Shown here piece by piece: positions 31,981 through 43,131 of a stretch of DNA of 64,000 nt. Each line of letters begins with the position of its first letter. The stretch's first letter is position 1. The position numbers were made by a program, and so were the translations under genes. The notes beneath the pieces are model-generated. The model had not been told where the DNA came from. It saw only the letters and a list, made by a program, of their open reading frames with translations, and did not search any database. Origin of the DNA: Duganella phyllosphaerae (lineage in GTDB: Bacteria > Pseudomonadota > Gammaproteobacteria > Burkholderiales > Burkholderiaceae_D); contig NZ_LROM01000112.1 in NCBI RefSeq assembly GCF_001758785.1, positions 1 to 64,000 on the forward strand, in the 5' to 3' direction.

Positions 31981-32883
31981 ATGCTGCCAGCAATCGTCAA
32001 AGAAAACCTGCCGCGCTTAACGCGCGCGATCCAGAAACTGGCCACCGAGTCCGATCTCGACCTTGACCCTGACGCCGCCTACACGCTGGCCGACGAACTG
32101 ACCGGCATCACCGCCATGGTGGCCGAAAAGTTCACCAACGACCGCACCGCCGACGGCATCCAGAAGGCCTTGCAGCTGACGGTGGGCGCGGTGTCGCTGG
32201 GGCTTGACCATGCGTTGCCGGAAGCGGACGAGGGCAGCGACGATCCCGATCTCGACGCCCTCGATCTGTTGATCGAGGAGGGCGCCGAGCACGCGTTCCA
32301 GATCGGTTTCCGCCTGATCAAGGAGCTGTCGGCCTTGCCCGAAGATTCCCTGGTCGGCGAATACGATACCGACCCGGTGTACGCGGCGCGTCGGCTGCGC
32401 GACCTGTTCGTCGACCTGTGCCAGACCGATCCCAATCAGAACTGGAACGGCAGCGACCGCTACGTGGTAATGCTCAAGCAGCGCAAGGAAGTGCAGGCCA
32501 TCGTGCGCCTGGCCAACTGGCTGCGCCGCCACCACAGCGAAGGCCCGGTGGCCGATACCGACTTGAATGCCGAGGGCGTGATCGCGCTGGCGATCATTTT
32601 CGCGGTGGAAGGCGGGGGCAGGGTGATCGCGCGGACCGGCCAGAAGGAGTTCGAGCGCTTCGTCAAATCGGTGCGCAAGAACAAGCCCGACTTCGAAGAA
32701 GGCTGGGCTGCGCTGGTGGCAGCCGTGCCGGTGCAACACCACCCGGTGCTGCTCGACCGTATCGCCAGTTACCGCGAGACGTGCACGGTGCTGCAACATA
32801 TTCGTGGCCGTACCGCGATGAAGACCTTGTTTGCGGAACTGGAGAATTATGCGGGCTCGGAGCTCGATGCCGATTATTCGTAA
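31981..32883 (+). CDS. Unknown helical protein (J-domain operon, fourth gene)
   Basis: The 300-residue protein is nearly all helical, with acidic stretches (LPEADEGSDDPDLDALDLLI, YDTDPVYAARRLRDLFVDL) and a Lys/Arg-rich region (FERFVKSVRKNKPDFEEGW). No signal peptide, membrane helix or known domain is visible. It is the last gene of the J-domain cluster, after which a REP-like repeat follows. The only plausible inference is that it is a client or partner of the J-domain system. Confidence 0.8.
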   Translation: MLPAIVKENLPRLTRAIQKLATESDLDLDPDAAYTLADELTGITAMVAEKFTNDRTADGIQKALQLTVGAVSLGLDHALPEADEGSDDPDLDALDLLIEEGAEHAFQIGFRLIKELSALPEDSLVGEYDTDPVYAARRLRDLFVDLCQTDPNQNWNGSDRYVVMLKQRKEVQAIVRLANWLRRHHSEGPVADTDLNAEGVIALAIIFAVEGGGRVIARTGQKEFERFVKSVRKNKPDFEEGWAALVAAVPVQHHPVLLDRIASYRETCTVLQHIRGRTAMKTLFAELENYAGSELDADYS

Positions 32884-32888
32884 AGCAA

Positions 32889-32979
32889 TTGGATTCCCGC
32901 CTGCGCGGGAATGACGGAGTTACGTCTAACAATAATCGTGATTCCGCATCGGCGGACCGCCGCGCAGCCGGGAATCCAA
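32889..32979. repeat. REP-like inverted doublet, copy C
   Basis: The 91-base element begins TTGGATTCCCGCCTGCGCGG and ends with the inverse CCGGGAATCCAA. The left part is the short palindrome with GGGAATGACGG, the right part carries the long GCATCGGCGGACCGCCGCG unit. Orientation equals copy A. It separates the J-domain operon from the LysR gene. Confidence 0.75.
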
Positions 32980-32988
32980 TTCGGCCCC

Positions 32989-33891
32989 TCAGCCCGCAGT
33001 CTCGACAGCCACTTCCTCGGCCACCGCCACGAACCCCGCCACCAGCGGCGAAATCTCGTCCGTGCGCCGCGCCAGCAGCAGCGCCGTATTGGCCTCGGGA
33101 TCGGCCAGTGGCCGGTAACACACGCCGCCCAGGCGGATAATCTCGAACGAACTCGGTAACACCGAAATGCCGCTGCCGGCCGCCACCAGGCCGATGATGG
33201 TCGAGCCTTCCGCCGCCTCCACCGCGATGTTCGGCACAAACCCCGCCTCCTTGCATAAGCGGAAAATCTGCGGGTGGATGCCGGTGCCGGCCGTCTTCGG
33301 GAACATCACCAGCGGTAACCCCTTGAGGTCGCTGATCGCAATCGCCTGCTTGTGCGCCAGCGGGTGTTCGACCGGCAACACCAGTACCAGCGGATCGCGC
33401 CGCAGCACGGTCAACTCCACGCCATCGGGCAGCGCCTGCTCGGGTGGCCGCACCAGGCCCAGGTCGAGCCGGCGGTCGACAATCGCGTCGAGCTGCTCGA
33501 AGGTGGACTGCTCGTGCAGGGTCAACGTTACGCCAGGATAGCGCTGGCGGTAGCGGTTGATCACGGTGGCGAACAACGGCGTCAACGGCGTGGAAAAGGT
33601 AAAGCCGACGCGCAGTTCGCCGGCCTCACCGCGTTCGGCCCGGCGCGCCGTCTGCTTCGCCTGCTCCGACAACGCCAGCACGCGCCGGGCATCGTCGAGA
33701 AACAGCTTGCCCGCTTCCGTCAGCCGCACCCAGCGCTTGCTGCGTTCGAGCAGTTGCGCGCCCACTTCGGCTTCCAGCATCTGGATCTGGTGACTGAGCG
33801 GCGGCTGGCCGATGTGCAGGCGCTCGGCGGCGCGGGTAAAACTGAGCTCTTCGGCGACGGCAACGAAGTAGCGGAGATGGCGCAATTCCAT
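32989..33891 (-). CDS. LysR-family transcriptional regulator
   Basis: The 300-residue protein has the LysR HTH (FVAVAEELSFTRAAERLHIG, QPPLSHQIQMLEAEVG) and effector domain (RVGFTFSTPLTPLFATVI, DLGLVRPPEQ, VMFPKTAGTGIHP). It belongs to the BenM/CatM-like branch, but the effector is unknown. It is divergent from the MFS gene; the intervening region holds an inverted repeat that could be its operator, so it probably controls that transporter. Confidence 0.9.
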   Translation of the reverse strand: MELRHLRYFVAVAEELSFTRAAERLHIGQPPLSHQIQMLEAEVGAQLLERSKRWVRLTEAGKLFLDDARRVLALSEQAKQTARRAERGEAGELRVGFTFSTPLTPLFATVINRYRQRYPGVTLTLHEQSTFEQLDAIVDRRLDLGLVRPPEQALPDGVELTVLRRDPLVLVLPVEHPLAHKQAIAISDLKGLPLVMFPKTAGTGIHPQIFRLCKEAGFVPNIAVEAAEGSTIIGLVAAGSGISVLPSSFEIIRLGGVCYRPLADPEANTALLLARRTDEISPLVAGFVAVAEEVAVETAG

Positions 33892-33918
33892 GGCTGTTAT
33901 CTTTTTAAAGTATGACTA

Positions 33919-33946
33919 ACGACTTAAATATATATTGGACAGTCGT
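33919..33946. promoter_or_regulatory. Candidate LysR operator between the divergent LysR and MFS genes
   Basis: ACGACT (33919-33924) and AGTCGT (33941-33946) form an inverted repeat around an AT-rich core (TTAAATATATATT). LysR proteins bind such dyads with an AT-rich centre. The region also contains the likely -10 elements. Confidence 0.45.
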
Positions 33947-33995
33947 ATCGTGCAATCCTAAGATGGTTTATCGCCTTCGCTTCAGATTGCTTGCC

Positions 33996-35252
33996 ATGTC
34001 CACCGCAGCCACCGCCACCATCACGTCGCCATTGCCTTCGCAGCCCAAGCCGGCGCCGCGCATCGCCGCTGGCACCGCCGACTTCAAGCGCAGCAACCGC
34101 GCCATGTTCTTCGGCGGCTTTTCGTGCTTTGCGCTGCTGTACTGCGTGCAGCCGTTGATGCCCTTGCTGTCGCACGAGTTCGCGCTGAGCGCGGCGCAAA
34201 GCAGTCTCGCATTGTCGATCTCGACCGCCGCGCTGGCCGTGTCGCTGGTGGTCTCGAGCGCGATTTCCGAGCGGCTCGGCCGCAAACCGTTGATGGTGGC
34301 TGCCATGGCGATCGCCGCCGTGATGACGGTGCTGTGCGCATTCGCCCACAACTACCACCAGCTGCTGGCCATGCGCGCCCTGCTGGGCGTGGCCCTCGGC
34401 GGCATGCCGGCGATTGCCATGGCCTACCTGGGCGAGGAAATCGAGCCGACGTCGCTGGGCCTGTCGATGGGCTTGTACATCAGCGGCAGCGCCTTTGGCG
34501 GCATGGCGGGCCGGGGGATCACGTCGGTATTGAGCGACCATTTTTCGTGGCGGCTGGCGGTCGGTATCGTCGGCGTGGCCGGCATCCTGGCGGCGTGGGA
34601 GTTCTGGCGCAGCCTGCCGGCGTCGCGCCACTTCGCGCCCTCGAACGGCGGCTGGCGTACCTTGCCGGCCGGCTTCAAGCTGCACCTGAGCGACGCCGGC
34701 CTGCCGTGGATGTTTGCGCTGGCCTTCCTGCTGATGGGCGCATTTGTCAGCCTGTACAACTACATTGCTTACCGCCTGCTCGGTGCGCCGTTCGGCCTGA
34801 GCCAGAGCCTGGTGGGCATGGTGTCGTTCCTGTATCTGCTGGGCATTTACAGCTCGGTGTGGGCCGGCAAGCTGGCCGACCGGTTCGGCCGTCGCCACGT
34901 GTTGTGGGCGGTGATGGCGCTGATGCTGACCGGGTTGCTGCTCACGCTGTCGAACTGGCTGCCGCTGATCATTGCCGGCGTGGCGCTGTTTACCTACGGC
35001 TTTTTCGCCACGCACTCGGTGGCCAGCAGCTGGGTGGGGCGGCGCGCACTGTCCAACAAGGCGCTCGCTTCGGCGTTGTATCTGTTCTTCTACTACCTCG
35101 GTTCGAGCGTGGTGGGTTCGGCCACCGGTGTGATGTGGGAGCGCAGCGGCTGGCCGGGCGTGGTGATGGTGCTGGGCGCCTCGCTGGGCCTGGGCTTGCT
35201 GGTGGCGCTGCGCCTGCGCAGCCTGGCGCCGCTGGGCGCTGCCGAGAAATGA
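33996..35252 (+). CDS. MFS transporter, YnfM-like
   Basis: The 418-residue inner-membrane protein is collinear with E. coli YnfM: FALLYCVQPLMPLLSHEFALS, SSAISERLGRKPLMVAAM, AMAYLGEEIEP, LGLSMGLYISGSAFGGMAGR, and GFFATHSVASSWVG. About 12 helices are visible. It is a predicted efflux carrier; substrate unknown. The ATG at 33996 (MSTAATAT) has no ribosome site; an alternative ATG at 33963 (MVYRLRFRLLAMST) is also possible. It is divergent from the LysR gene. Confidence 0.88.
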   Translation: MSTAATATITSPLPSQPKPAPRIAAGTADFKRSNRAMFFGGFSCFALLYCVQPLMPLLSHEFALSAAQSSLALSISTAALAVSLVVSSAISERLGRKPLMVAAMAIAAVMTVLCAFAHNYHQLLAMRALLGVALGGMPAIAMAYLGEEIEPTSLGLSMGLYISGSAFGGMAGRGITSVLSDHFSWRLAVGIVGVAGILAAWEFWRSLPASRHFAPSNGGWRTLPAGFKLHLSDAGLPWMFALAFLLMGAFVSLYNYIAYRLLGAPFGLSQSLVGMVSFLYLLGIYSSVWAGKLADRFGRRHVLWAVMALMLTGLLLTLSNWLPLIIAGVALFTYGFFATHSVASSWVGRRALSNKALASALYLFFYYLGSSVVGSATGVMWERSGWPGVVMVLGASLGLGLLVALRLRSLAPLGAAEK

Positions 35253-35369
35253 GATGGCGCAGAAGCGCTCTGATCCACGTCAATAAATAATACGGAATCT
35301 GTCGGCCGCAGCCGGTGTCGAATCAAGATGGGAGCGCTGTTCGTTCCCTCTTCTTTCGGGAGTGACACC

Positions 35370-35720
35370 ATGCAGCCCAACAATGAGCGCAACAACGACC
35401 GCAGCGACAATATCCAACGCCGTTTCCATCTGCTCGAACAAGCGATCGGCCAGGCCGCCGAGGCCAGCTCGGCCGAACCTCAACTCCCCAGCGAACTGCG
35501 CGACAGCATCCAGCGCGTGGACCGCCTGGGCGACACCGCGCGCGACATCCTGCAAACAGGTGACCCGGCCCGCATCCGCAAATTGCTCGCCGACATGACC
35601 ACCTCTGCCGAACGCGCCCGCCGCGTGTGCACCAACCTGCCGCAGCTGTCGGCCCAGATCCGCGGCGCGGTCAGCCACATGGTCAGCCAGATCCAGGAGT
35701 TGAAGCGGGATTTGCAGTAG
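35370..35720 (+). CDS. Small unknown helical protein
   Basis: The 116-residue protein begins with a polar Asn-rich stretch and continues as a long amphipathic helix pattern (HLLEQAIGQAAEASSAEP, RDSIQRVDRLGDTARDIL, QIRGAVSHMVSQIQELK). It has no signal peptide. CGGGAGTG precedes the ATG by about 7 bases. No family is recognised. It converges with the CaiB gene, 6 bases apart. Confidence 0.65.
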   Translation: MQPNNERNNDRSDNIQRRFHLLEQAIGQAAEASSAEPQLPSELRDSIQRVDRLGDTARDILQTGDPARIRKLLADMTTSAERARRVCTNLPQLSAQIRGAVSHMVSQIQELKRDLQ

Positions 35721-35726
35721 TCGGCC

Positions 35727-36956
35727 TTAAAGCACACCCTTGGCGCGCAGCGCGGCTATCTCGGCGTCGCTGTGGCCCAGCAAGTCGCGCACGATGTCCT
35801 CGGTATGCTGGCCCAGCAGCGGCGGCGCCACGGCATTGTCCGCCGGCGAGGCCGACAGGCGCATCGGATTGCGTACCAGCTTGACGGTGCCGGCGGTGGG
35901 GTGCGGCACTTCGGTGACGATGCCGCGCGCCAGCACTTGCGGGTTGCTGTACACGTCGTCGAGGTTGTTGATCGGGCCGCAGGGCACGCCCACTGCTTCG
36001 AGCTGGTCGATCCAGAACGCGCGCGACTGGCGCAACACCATCTCGGCCAGCAGCGGCACCAGTTCCTCGCGGTGCTTGACGCGCAGCGGATTGGTGGCGT
36101 AGCGCTCGTGCAAGGCCAGGTCGGCGCGGCCGCCCACCTCGACGAATTTCTGGTACTGGCCGTCGTTGCCGGTGGCGACGATGATGTAGCCATCGGAACA
36201 GGCAAAGGTCTGATAAGGCACGATGTTCGGATGCGCATTGCCCCAGCGCTTGGGGGGCTTGCCGCTGTTGAGGTAGTTGCTGCCCATATTGGCCAGCATG
36301 GCCACCTGCACGTCGAGCAGCGCCATGTCGATGTACTGGCCTTCGCCGCTGCGGTCGCGGTGGGTCAGCGCCGCCATGATGGCGATGGTGGCATACATGC
36401 CGGTCATCAGGTCGGTCAGCGCCACGCCGGCTTTTTGCGGGCCGCCGCCGGGCAGGTCGTCGCGTTCGCCGGTCACCGACATCAGGCCGCCCATGCCCTG
36501 GATCAGGAAATCATAGCCGGCGCGGTGGGCGTACGGGCCATCCTGGCCGAAACCGGTCACCGAGCAATAGACGATATCGGGCTTGATGGCCTTGAGCGAC
36601 TCGTAATCGAGGCCGTAGCGTTTCAGCTGGCCGACCTTGTAGTTTTCCAGCACCACGTCGCAGTGGACCACCAGTTCGCGCAGCAGGGCCTGGCCGTCAA
36701 CGCTGGCGATGTCGATCGTCACCGAGCGCTTGCCGCGGTTGGCGGCCAGGTAATAGGCGGCTTCGGTGGTGTCGTTGCCGTCGGCGTCTTTGGCGTAGGG
36801 CGGGCCCCAGGCGCGGGTGTCGTCGCCGTTGCCGGGGCGTTCGATCTTGATCACGTCGGCGCCCAGGTCGGCCAGGTTTTGCGAACACCAGGGGCCGGCC
36901 AGCACGCGGCTCAGGTCCAGCACGCGGAGGTGGCCCAGCGCTTTCGGTAAAGTCAT
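35727..36956 (-). CDS. CaiB/BaiF-family CoA transferase
   Basis: The 409-residue protein is a class III CoA transferase: RVLDLSRVLAGPWCSQNLAD at the N-terminus, IERPGNGDDTRAWGPPY, the nucleophile Asp in KAGVALTDLMTGMYA (about residue 172) and the C-terminal GPINNLDDVYSNPQVLARG. It moves CoA between carboxylic acids via a glutaryl-like anhydride on the Asp. The substrate is unknown. The ATG at 36956 (MTLPKALGHL) has AGAGATAAC upstream. It is divergent from a glycerophosphodiesterase gene. Confidence 0.92.
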   Translation of the reverse strand: MTLPKALGHLRVLDLSRVLAGPWCSQNLADLGADVIKIERPGNGDDTRAWGPPYAKDADGNDTTEAAYYLAANRGKRSVTIDIASVDGQALLRELVVHCDVVLENYKVGQLKRYGLDYESLKAIKPDIVYCSVTGFGQDGPYAHRAGYDFLIQGMGGLMSVTGERDDLPGGGPQKAGVALTDLMTGMYATIAIMAALTHRDRSGEGQYIDMALLDVQVAMLANMGSNYLNSGKPPKRWGNAHPNIVPYQTFACSDGYIIVATGNDGQYQKFVEVGGRADLALHERYATNPLRVKHREELVPLLAEMVLRQSRAFWIDQLEAVGVPCGPINNLDDVYSNPQVLARGIVTEVPHPTAGTVKLVRNPMRLSASPADNAVAPPLLGQHTEDIVRDLLGHSDAEIAALRAKGVL

Positions 36957-37064
36957 TGTTATCTCTCTTTGGTCAGTCGTCTCGCCCGCCAGTGTAGTGT
37001 CTGGGGCACGATCGTGATAGTGTCGTGGTTCCGTCCCTCCCAATTCCATCACTAATTCGGCATC

Positions 37065-37817
37065 ATGTGGCCCTATCCTAAAATTGTTGCGCATCGCGGC
37101 GGCGGCACCCTGGCGCCGGAAAACACGGTGGCCGGCTTGCGCGCCGGCCGCGCTTACGGTTTCCATGCTGTCGAGTTCGATGTGATGCTGTCGAAAGACG
37201 GCATCGGCATGGTCATGCACGACCCCGATTTCGGCCGTACCGTGGCCGGTGCCGGCCAGGTCGCGCATACGCTGGCGCGCGACCTGGCGGCGATGGATGC
37301 GGGCAGCTGGCACAGCGCGCAGTTTGCGGGCGAACCGGTGCCGTACTACACCCAGTTCATCGATTACTGCAAAGAGCAGGGCATCTGGATGAACGTCGAG
37401 ATCAAGCCCGCCGACGGTTTTGCCGCAGCCACCGGCGCCTGGGTGGCGCGCGTGACGCGCGACTCTTACGCGGACGAGATTGCCGCTGGCGACATGGCCC
37501 AGGTGCCGTTGCTGTCCTCGTTCAGCATGGAGGCCCTGGCCGCCGCCCGCGACGCCGCCCCCGACGTACCGCGCGCCTGGCTGCTCGACCGTATCCCCGC
37601 AGACTGGCAGGAGCAGGCCAGGGCGCTGCAGGCGGTGTCCATCAACACCAATCACCAGCATTTAACCCTGGAGTTGGCCGCCAGCATCAAGGCTGCCGGT
37701 TTTGGCCTGTTTTGCTACACCGTCAACGATCCGGACCGGGCCAGGGAAATCCTGTTGTGGGGCGTGGACGGCTTTTGCACGGACCGCATCGATTTGATCG
37801 GCCCGGCATTCGCCTGA
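37065..37817 (+). CDS. ugpQ: Cytoplasmic glycerophosphodiester phosphodiesterase
   Basis: The 250-residue protein has the GDPD TIM barrel motifs: His-Arg in AHRGGGTLAPENT, Glu and Asp in AVEFDVMLSKDG, and His in VMHDPDFGRTV. It lacks a signal peptide and has the UgpQ length (E. coli 247), so it hydrolyses glycerophosphodiesters in the cytoplasm to glycerol-3-phosphate. No ugp uptake operon is adjacent. It is followed by alaS after 70 bases. Confidence 0.92.
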   Translation: MWPYPKIVAHRGGGTLAPENTVAGLRAGRAYGFHAVEFDVMLSKDGIGMVMHDPDFGRTVAGAGQVAHTLARDLAAMDAGSWHSAQFAGEPVPYYTQFIDYCKEQGIWMNVEIKPADGFAAATGAWVARVTRDSYADEIAAGDMAQVPLLSSFSMEALAAARDAAPDVPRAWLLDRIPADWQEQARALQAVSINTNHQHLTLELAASIKAAGFGLFCYTVNDPDRAREILLWGVDGFCTDRIDLIGPAFA

Positions 37818-37841
37818 GACCCTGCCGTAGTGGACGTCATA

Positions 37842-37847
37842 TATAAT
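37842..37847 (+). promoter_or_regulatory. -10 element of alaS
   Basis: TATAAT lies 40 bases before the alaS ATG at 37888. No good -35 was seen at the usual distance. Confidence 0.5.
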
Positions 37848-37887
37848 CAACCCTTTGCATCTGCCAGCTACCCTCCCTGCATACGAC

Positions 37888-40497
<2,610 letters not shown>

Positions 40498-40549
40498 TCA
40501 CGCTTTTGAGTGCTAATCTGCAAGTAAGCCTGTAGAATCAGGGATAACG

Positions 40550-40585
40550 ACGGCCCGCGTGTCAAGCGCGGGCCGTTGTTGTTTG
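40550..40585 (+). terminator. Terminator of alaS
   Basis: ACGGCCCGCG (40550-40559) pairs with CGCGGGCCGT (40567-40576), followed by TGTTGTTTG. It lies about 50 bases after the alaS stop. Confidence 0.75.
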
Positions 40586-40602
40586 AAAGACCTGATTGTA
40601 TA

Positions 40603-40632
40603 CTTGCAAGTTCCCGTTGCAGAATTGCAACG
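40603..40632. promoter_or_regulatory. Nested palindromes upstream of the TusA-like gene
   Basis: CTTGCAAG (40603-40610) is followed by CGTTGCA (40615-40621), GAAT and TGCAACG (40626-40632), a perfect 7-base-arm inverted repeat. The shared TTGCA core occurs three times in 30 bases, a typical multi-site operator layout. Confidence 0.35.
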
Positions 40633-40684
40633 AGCTGCGAACTATTTTGGTGCAGCGCGTCAAGAGCTGCGAAAAGGAGTAGTA

Positions 40685-40719
40685 TTGCGAAAATGCCTTA
40701 CTACTTCCTAGCTAACTAG
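40685..40719 (+). other. Candidate leader ORF before the TusA-like gene
   Basis: A strong ribosome site AAAAGGAG (40672-40679) precedes not the TusA-like gene but two short frames: TTG at 40685 (8 codons, stop 40709-40711, in frame with TusA) and ATG at 40693 (MPYYFLAN, stop 40717-40719). The TusA-like ATG at 40730 has no ribosome site of its own, so it may be reached by reinitiation after such a leader. Confidence 0.35.
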
Positions 40720-40729
40720 CGGGTTCAAG

Positions 40730-40987
40730 ATGACCGACACGATACTAGACAACGAAATCATGGAATTCCACATGGAACTCGATGCGCGCGAACTGCACTG
40801 TCCGCTGCCGATCCTCAAGGCTAAAAAAGCCCTGGCGGAACTGCAAAGCGGCGAAGTGCTGCGCATCATGGCAACCGATCCTGGCTCCGTTCGCGACTTC
40901 CAGGCTTTCGCCAAACAAACCGGCAACGCACTGCTCTCGCACGTGCAAACGGGCCGCGAATTCGTCTTTTTGATGCGCCGCAAATAA
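40730..40987 (+). CDS. TusA-family sulfur carrier protein
   Basis: The 85-residue protein has the TusA/SirA signature LHCPLPILKAKKALAEL with the active Cys and the CPxP motif, and the two-strand end GNALLSHVQTGREFVFLMRR. TusA proteins carry sulfur for tRNA thiolation or other sulfur transfer. Position of the start is uncertain: the family usually begins near MEFHMELDAREL (ATG at 40760), so the first 10 residues may not be translated. No ribosome site is near; see the leader ORF upstream. Confidence 0.85.
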   Translation: MTDTILDNEIMEFHMELDARELHCPLPILKAKKALAELQSGEVLRIMATDPGSVRDFQAFAKQTGNALLSHVQTGREFVFLMRRK

Positions 40988-41116
40988 GTTTTTCGCTGTT
41001 CATCCCCTACCCAGCATTGCAAATGGAATAATCGTCTAAATGAGTTTTTAGACGATTTCCACTAACTAAAAATCGCACGATCGTGCTTTAATTTATTGTG
41101 TCCGGCGGATTTCTCA

Positions 41117-41122
41117 TATAAT
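41117..41122 (+). promoter_or_regulatory. -10 element of the etfBA operon
   Basis: TATAAT lies 63 bases before the etfB ATG at 41186. TTGTGT at 41096-41101 is a weak -35 candidate at 15 bases. The region 40988-41185 is AT-rich and contains no gene. Confidence 0.45.
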
Positions 41123-41185
41123 CTAGCCCACTAATTTGGATCGTTTGTTTAGATCGTTATTCACTATTTTCCCAAAGGCACAGCT

Positions 41186-41935
41186 ATGAAAGTCTTGGTA
41201 CCCGTCAAACGCGTGGTCGACTACAACGTCAAGGTGCGCGTCAAATCGGACGGCACCGGCGTCGATATCGCCAATGTCAAAATGTCGATGAACCCGTTCG
41301 ACGAGATCGCGCTGGAAGAAGCCACGCGCCTCAAGGAAGCCGGCAAGGTCACCGAAGTGGTGGCGATCTCGTGCGGCGTGGACAAGTGCCAGGAAACCCT
41401 GCGCACCGGCATGGCCATCGGCGCCGATCGCGGCATCCTGGTGCAGACCGACGTGGAACTGGAACCGCTGGCAGTGGCCAAGCTGATCAAGGCGCTGGCC
41501 GACAAGGAGCAACCGCAACTAATCATCCTGGGCAAGCAGGCCATCGATGACGACTCCAACCAGACCGGCCAGATGCTGGCAGCCTTGCTTGGTTGGCCAC
41601 AAGCGACGTTCGCGTCGAAAGTGGTGCTCGAAGACGGCAAAGCCACGGTCACCCGCGAAGTGGACGGCGGCCTGGAAACCCTGGCGCTGACCCTGCCGGC
41701 GATCATCACCACCGACCTGCGCCTGAACGAGCCGCGCTACGTGACGCTGCCGAACATCATGAAGGCCAAGAAGAAACCGCTGGACGTGACCACGCCGGCA
41801 GACCTGGGCGTCGATGTGACCCCGCGCCTGAAAACGCTGAAGGTTGTCGAGCCTGCCAAGCGCTCGGCCGGCATCATCGTGCCGGACGCCGCCACCCTGG
41901 TCGCCAAGCTGCGCACCGAAGCCAAAGTCATCTAA
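41186..41935 (+). CDS. etfB: Electron transfer flavoprotein, beta subunit
   Basis: The 249-residue protein is Etf[20 protein letters not shown] start, [14 protein letters not shown], the AMP-site loop [18 protein letters not shown] and the recognition-loop region [19 protein letters not shown]. Paired with EtfA it carries electrons from acyl-CoA dehydrogenases to the quinone pool. The next gene etfA starts 10 bases after its stop. Alongside the acyl-CoA dehydrogenase at 43132 it forms a beta-oxidation unit. Confidence 0.97.
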   Translation: MKVLVPVKRVVDYNVKVRVKSDGTGVDIANVKMSMNPFDEIALEEATRLKEAGKVTEVVAISCGVDKCQETLRTGMAIGADRGILVQTDVELEPLAVAKLIKALADKEQPQLIILGKQAIDDDSNQTGQMLAALLGWPQATFASKVVLEDGKATVTREVDGGLETLALTLPAIITTDLRLNEPRYVTLPNIMKAKKKPLDVTTPADLGVDVTPRLKTLKVVEPAKRSAGIIVPDAATLVAKLRTEAKVI

Positions 41936-41945
41936 AGGAATCATC

Positions 41946-42884
41946 ATGGTCGCATTAGTTATCGCAGAACACGACAACGCCAGCCTGAAAGGCAGCACCC
42001 TCCACACCGTGACCGCAGCTGCCCAGTGCGGCGGCGACGTGCACGTGCTGGTGGCCGGTTCCAACGCCGGCGCCGCTGCTGCGGCTGCCGCGCAAATTGC
42101 CGGCGTATCGAAAGTCATCGTGGCCGACGCGCCGCACTTCGCCGACGGCCTGGCTGAAAACGTCGCCGAGCAAATCCTGGCGCTGGCCCAGGGCGACGCC
42201 TACAGCCACATCCTGGCTCCGGCCACCGCCTACGGCAAGAACATCCTGCCGCGCGTCGCTGCCAAGCTGGACGTGGCGCAGATTTCCGAAATCACCAAGG
42301 TCGATGCGCCCGACACCTTCGAGCGCCCGATCTACGCCGGTAACGCCATCGCTTACGTTCAATCGTCCGACAAGATCAAGGTCATCACCGTGCGCGCCAC
42401 CGGCTTCGACGCTGCAGCCGCCACCGGCGGCACGGCTGCCACCGAGACCGTGACCGCCGTGGCCGATTCCGGCAAGTCGAGTTTCGTCGGCCGCGAGCTG
42501 GCCAAGTCCGACCGTCCCGAGCTGACCGCCGCCAAGGTGATCGTTTCCGGTGGCCGTGGCATGGGCTCCGGCGAAGCGTTCAAGGTGCTCGAGCCGCTGG
42601 CCGACAAGCTCAACGCCGCCATGGGCGCCTCGCGCGCTGCGGTGGACGCCGGCTATGTGCCGAACGACTGGCAAGTTGGCCAGACCGGCAAGATCGTCGC
42701 GCCTAACCTGTACATCGCCGTCGGTATCTCGGGCGCGATCCAGCACCTGGCCGGCATGAAGGATTCGAAAGTGATCGTGGCGATCAACAAGGACCCGGAA
42801 GCGCCGATCTTCTCGGTGGCCGATTACGGCATCGTGGGCGACCTGTTCGACGTGGTCCCGCAGCTGGTGGCCGAGCTGGGCTAA
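41946..42884 (+). CDS. etfA: Electron transfer flavoprotein, alpha subunit
   Basis: The 312-residue protein has the EtfA C-terminal FAD-binding signature: [20 protein letters not shown], then [20 protein letters not shown] and [20 protein letters not shown]. The N-terminal lobe resembles EtfB. AAAGGA is 7 bases before the ATG. It is co-transcribed with etfB and followed by a terminator at 42910. Confidence 0.97.
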   Translation: MVALVIAEHDNASLKGSTLHTVTAAAQCGGDVHVLVAGSNAGAAAAAAAQIAGVSKVIVADAPHFADGLAENVAEQILALAQGDAYSHILAPATAYGKNILPRVAAKLDVAQISEITKVDAPDTFERPIYAGNAIAYVQSSDKIKVITVRATGFDAAAATGGTAATETVTAVADSGKSSFVGRELAKSDRPELTAAKVIVSGGRGMGSGEAFKVLEPLADKLNAAMGASRAAVDAGYVPNDWQVGQTGKIVAPNLYIAVGISGAIQHLAGMKDSKVIVAINKDPEAPIFSVADYGIVGDLFDVVPQLVAELG

Positions 42885-42909
42885 CGGTTAAATACCAACG
42901 TAACAAACG

Positions 42910-42954
42910 AGCCACGCTGGTTGGGGTAGATGCCTGGCCACCGTGGCTTTTTTT
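42910..42954 (+). terminator. Terminator of the etfBA operon
   Basis: AGCCACG (42910-42916) pairs with CGTGGCT (42942-42948), extended by TGG/CCA inside with one mismatch, followed by TTTTTT. It lies 26 bases after the etfA stop. Confidence 0.75.
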
Positions 42955-42991
42955 AAACCCGCAGCCAGCGCTCCGTCACCGAACACTACCA

Positions 42992-43106
42992 ACGTCATCC
43001 GCGCGAACGCGGGGATCCGTGGTGCGCGTGGACGATGTTGGCGCATGCGGCAGCAAACATGGCTCACAGGTCCTTTGGATCCCCGCATGCGCGAGGATGA
43101 CGGATT
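42992..43106. repeat. REP-like inverted pair, diverged copy D
   Basis: GTCATCCGCGCGAACGCGGG GATCC (42994-43018) and the inverse of GTCATCCTCGCGCATGCGGG GATCC (43077-43101) match at 22 of 25 positions. Between them lie about 58 bases. This is a related but distinct version of the CCCGCCTGCGCGGG family. It lies just before the acyl-CoA dehydrogenase gene, whose ribosome site follows. Confidence 0.65.
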
Positions 43107-43131
43107 TAGTGCAAGTAAATACGGAGACAAC

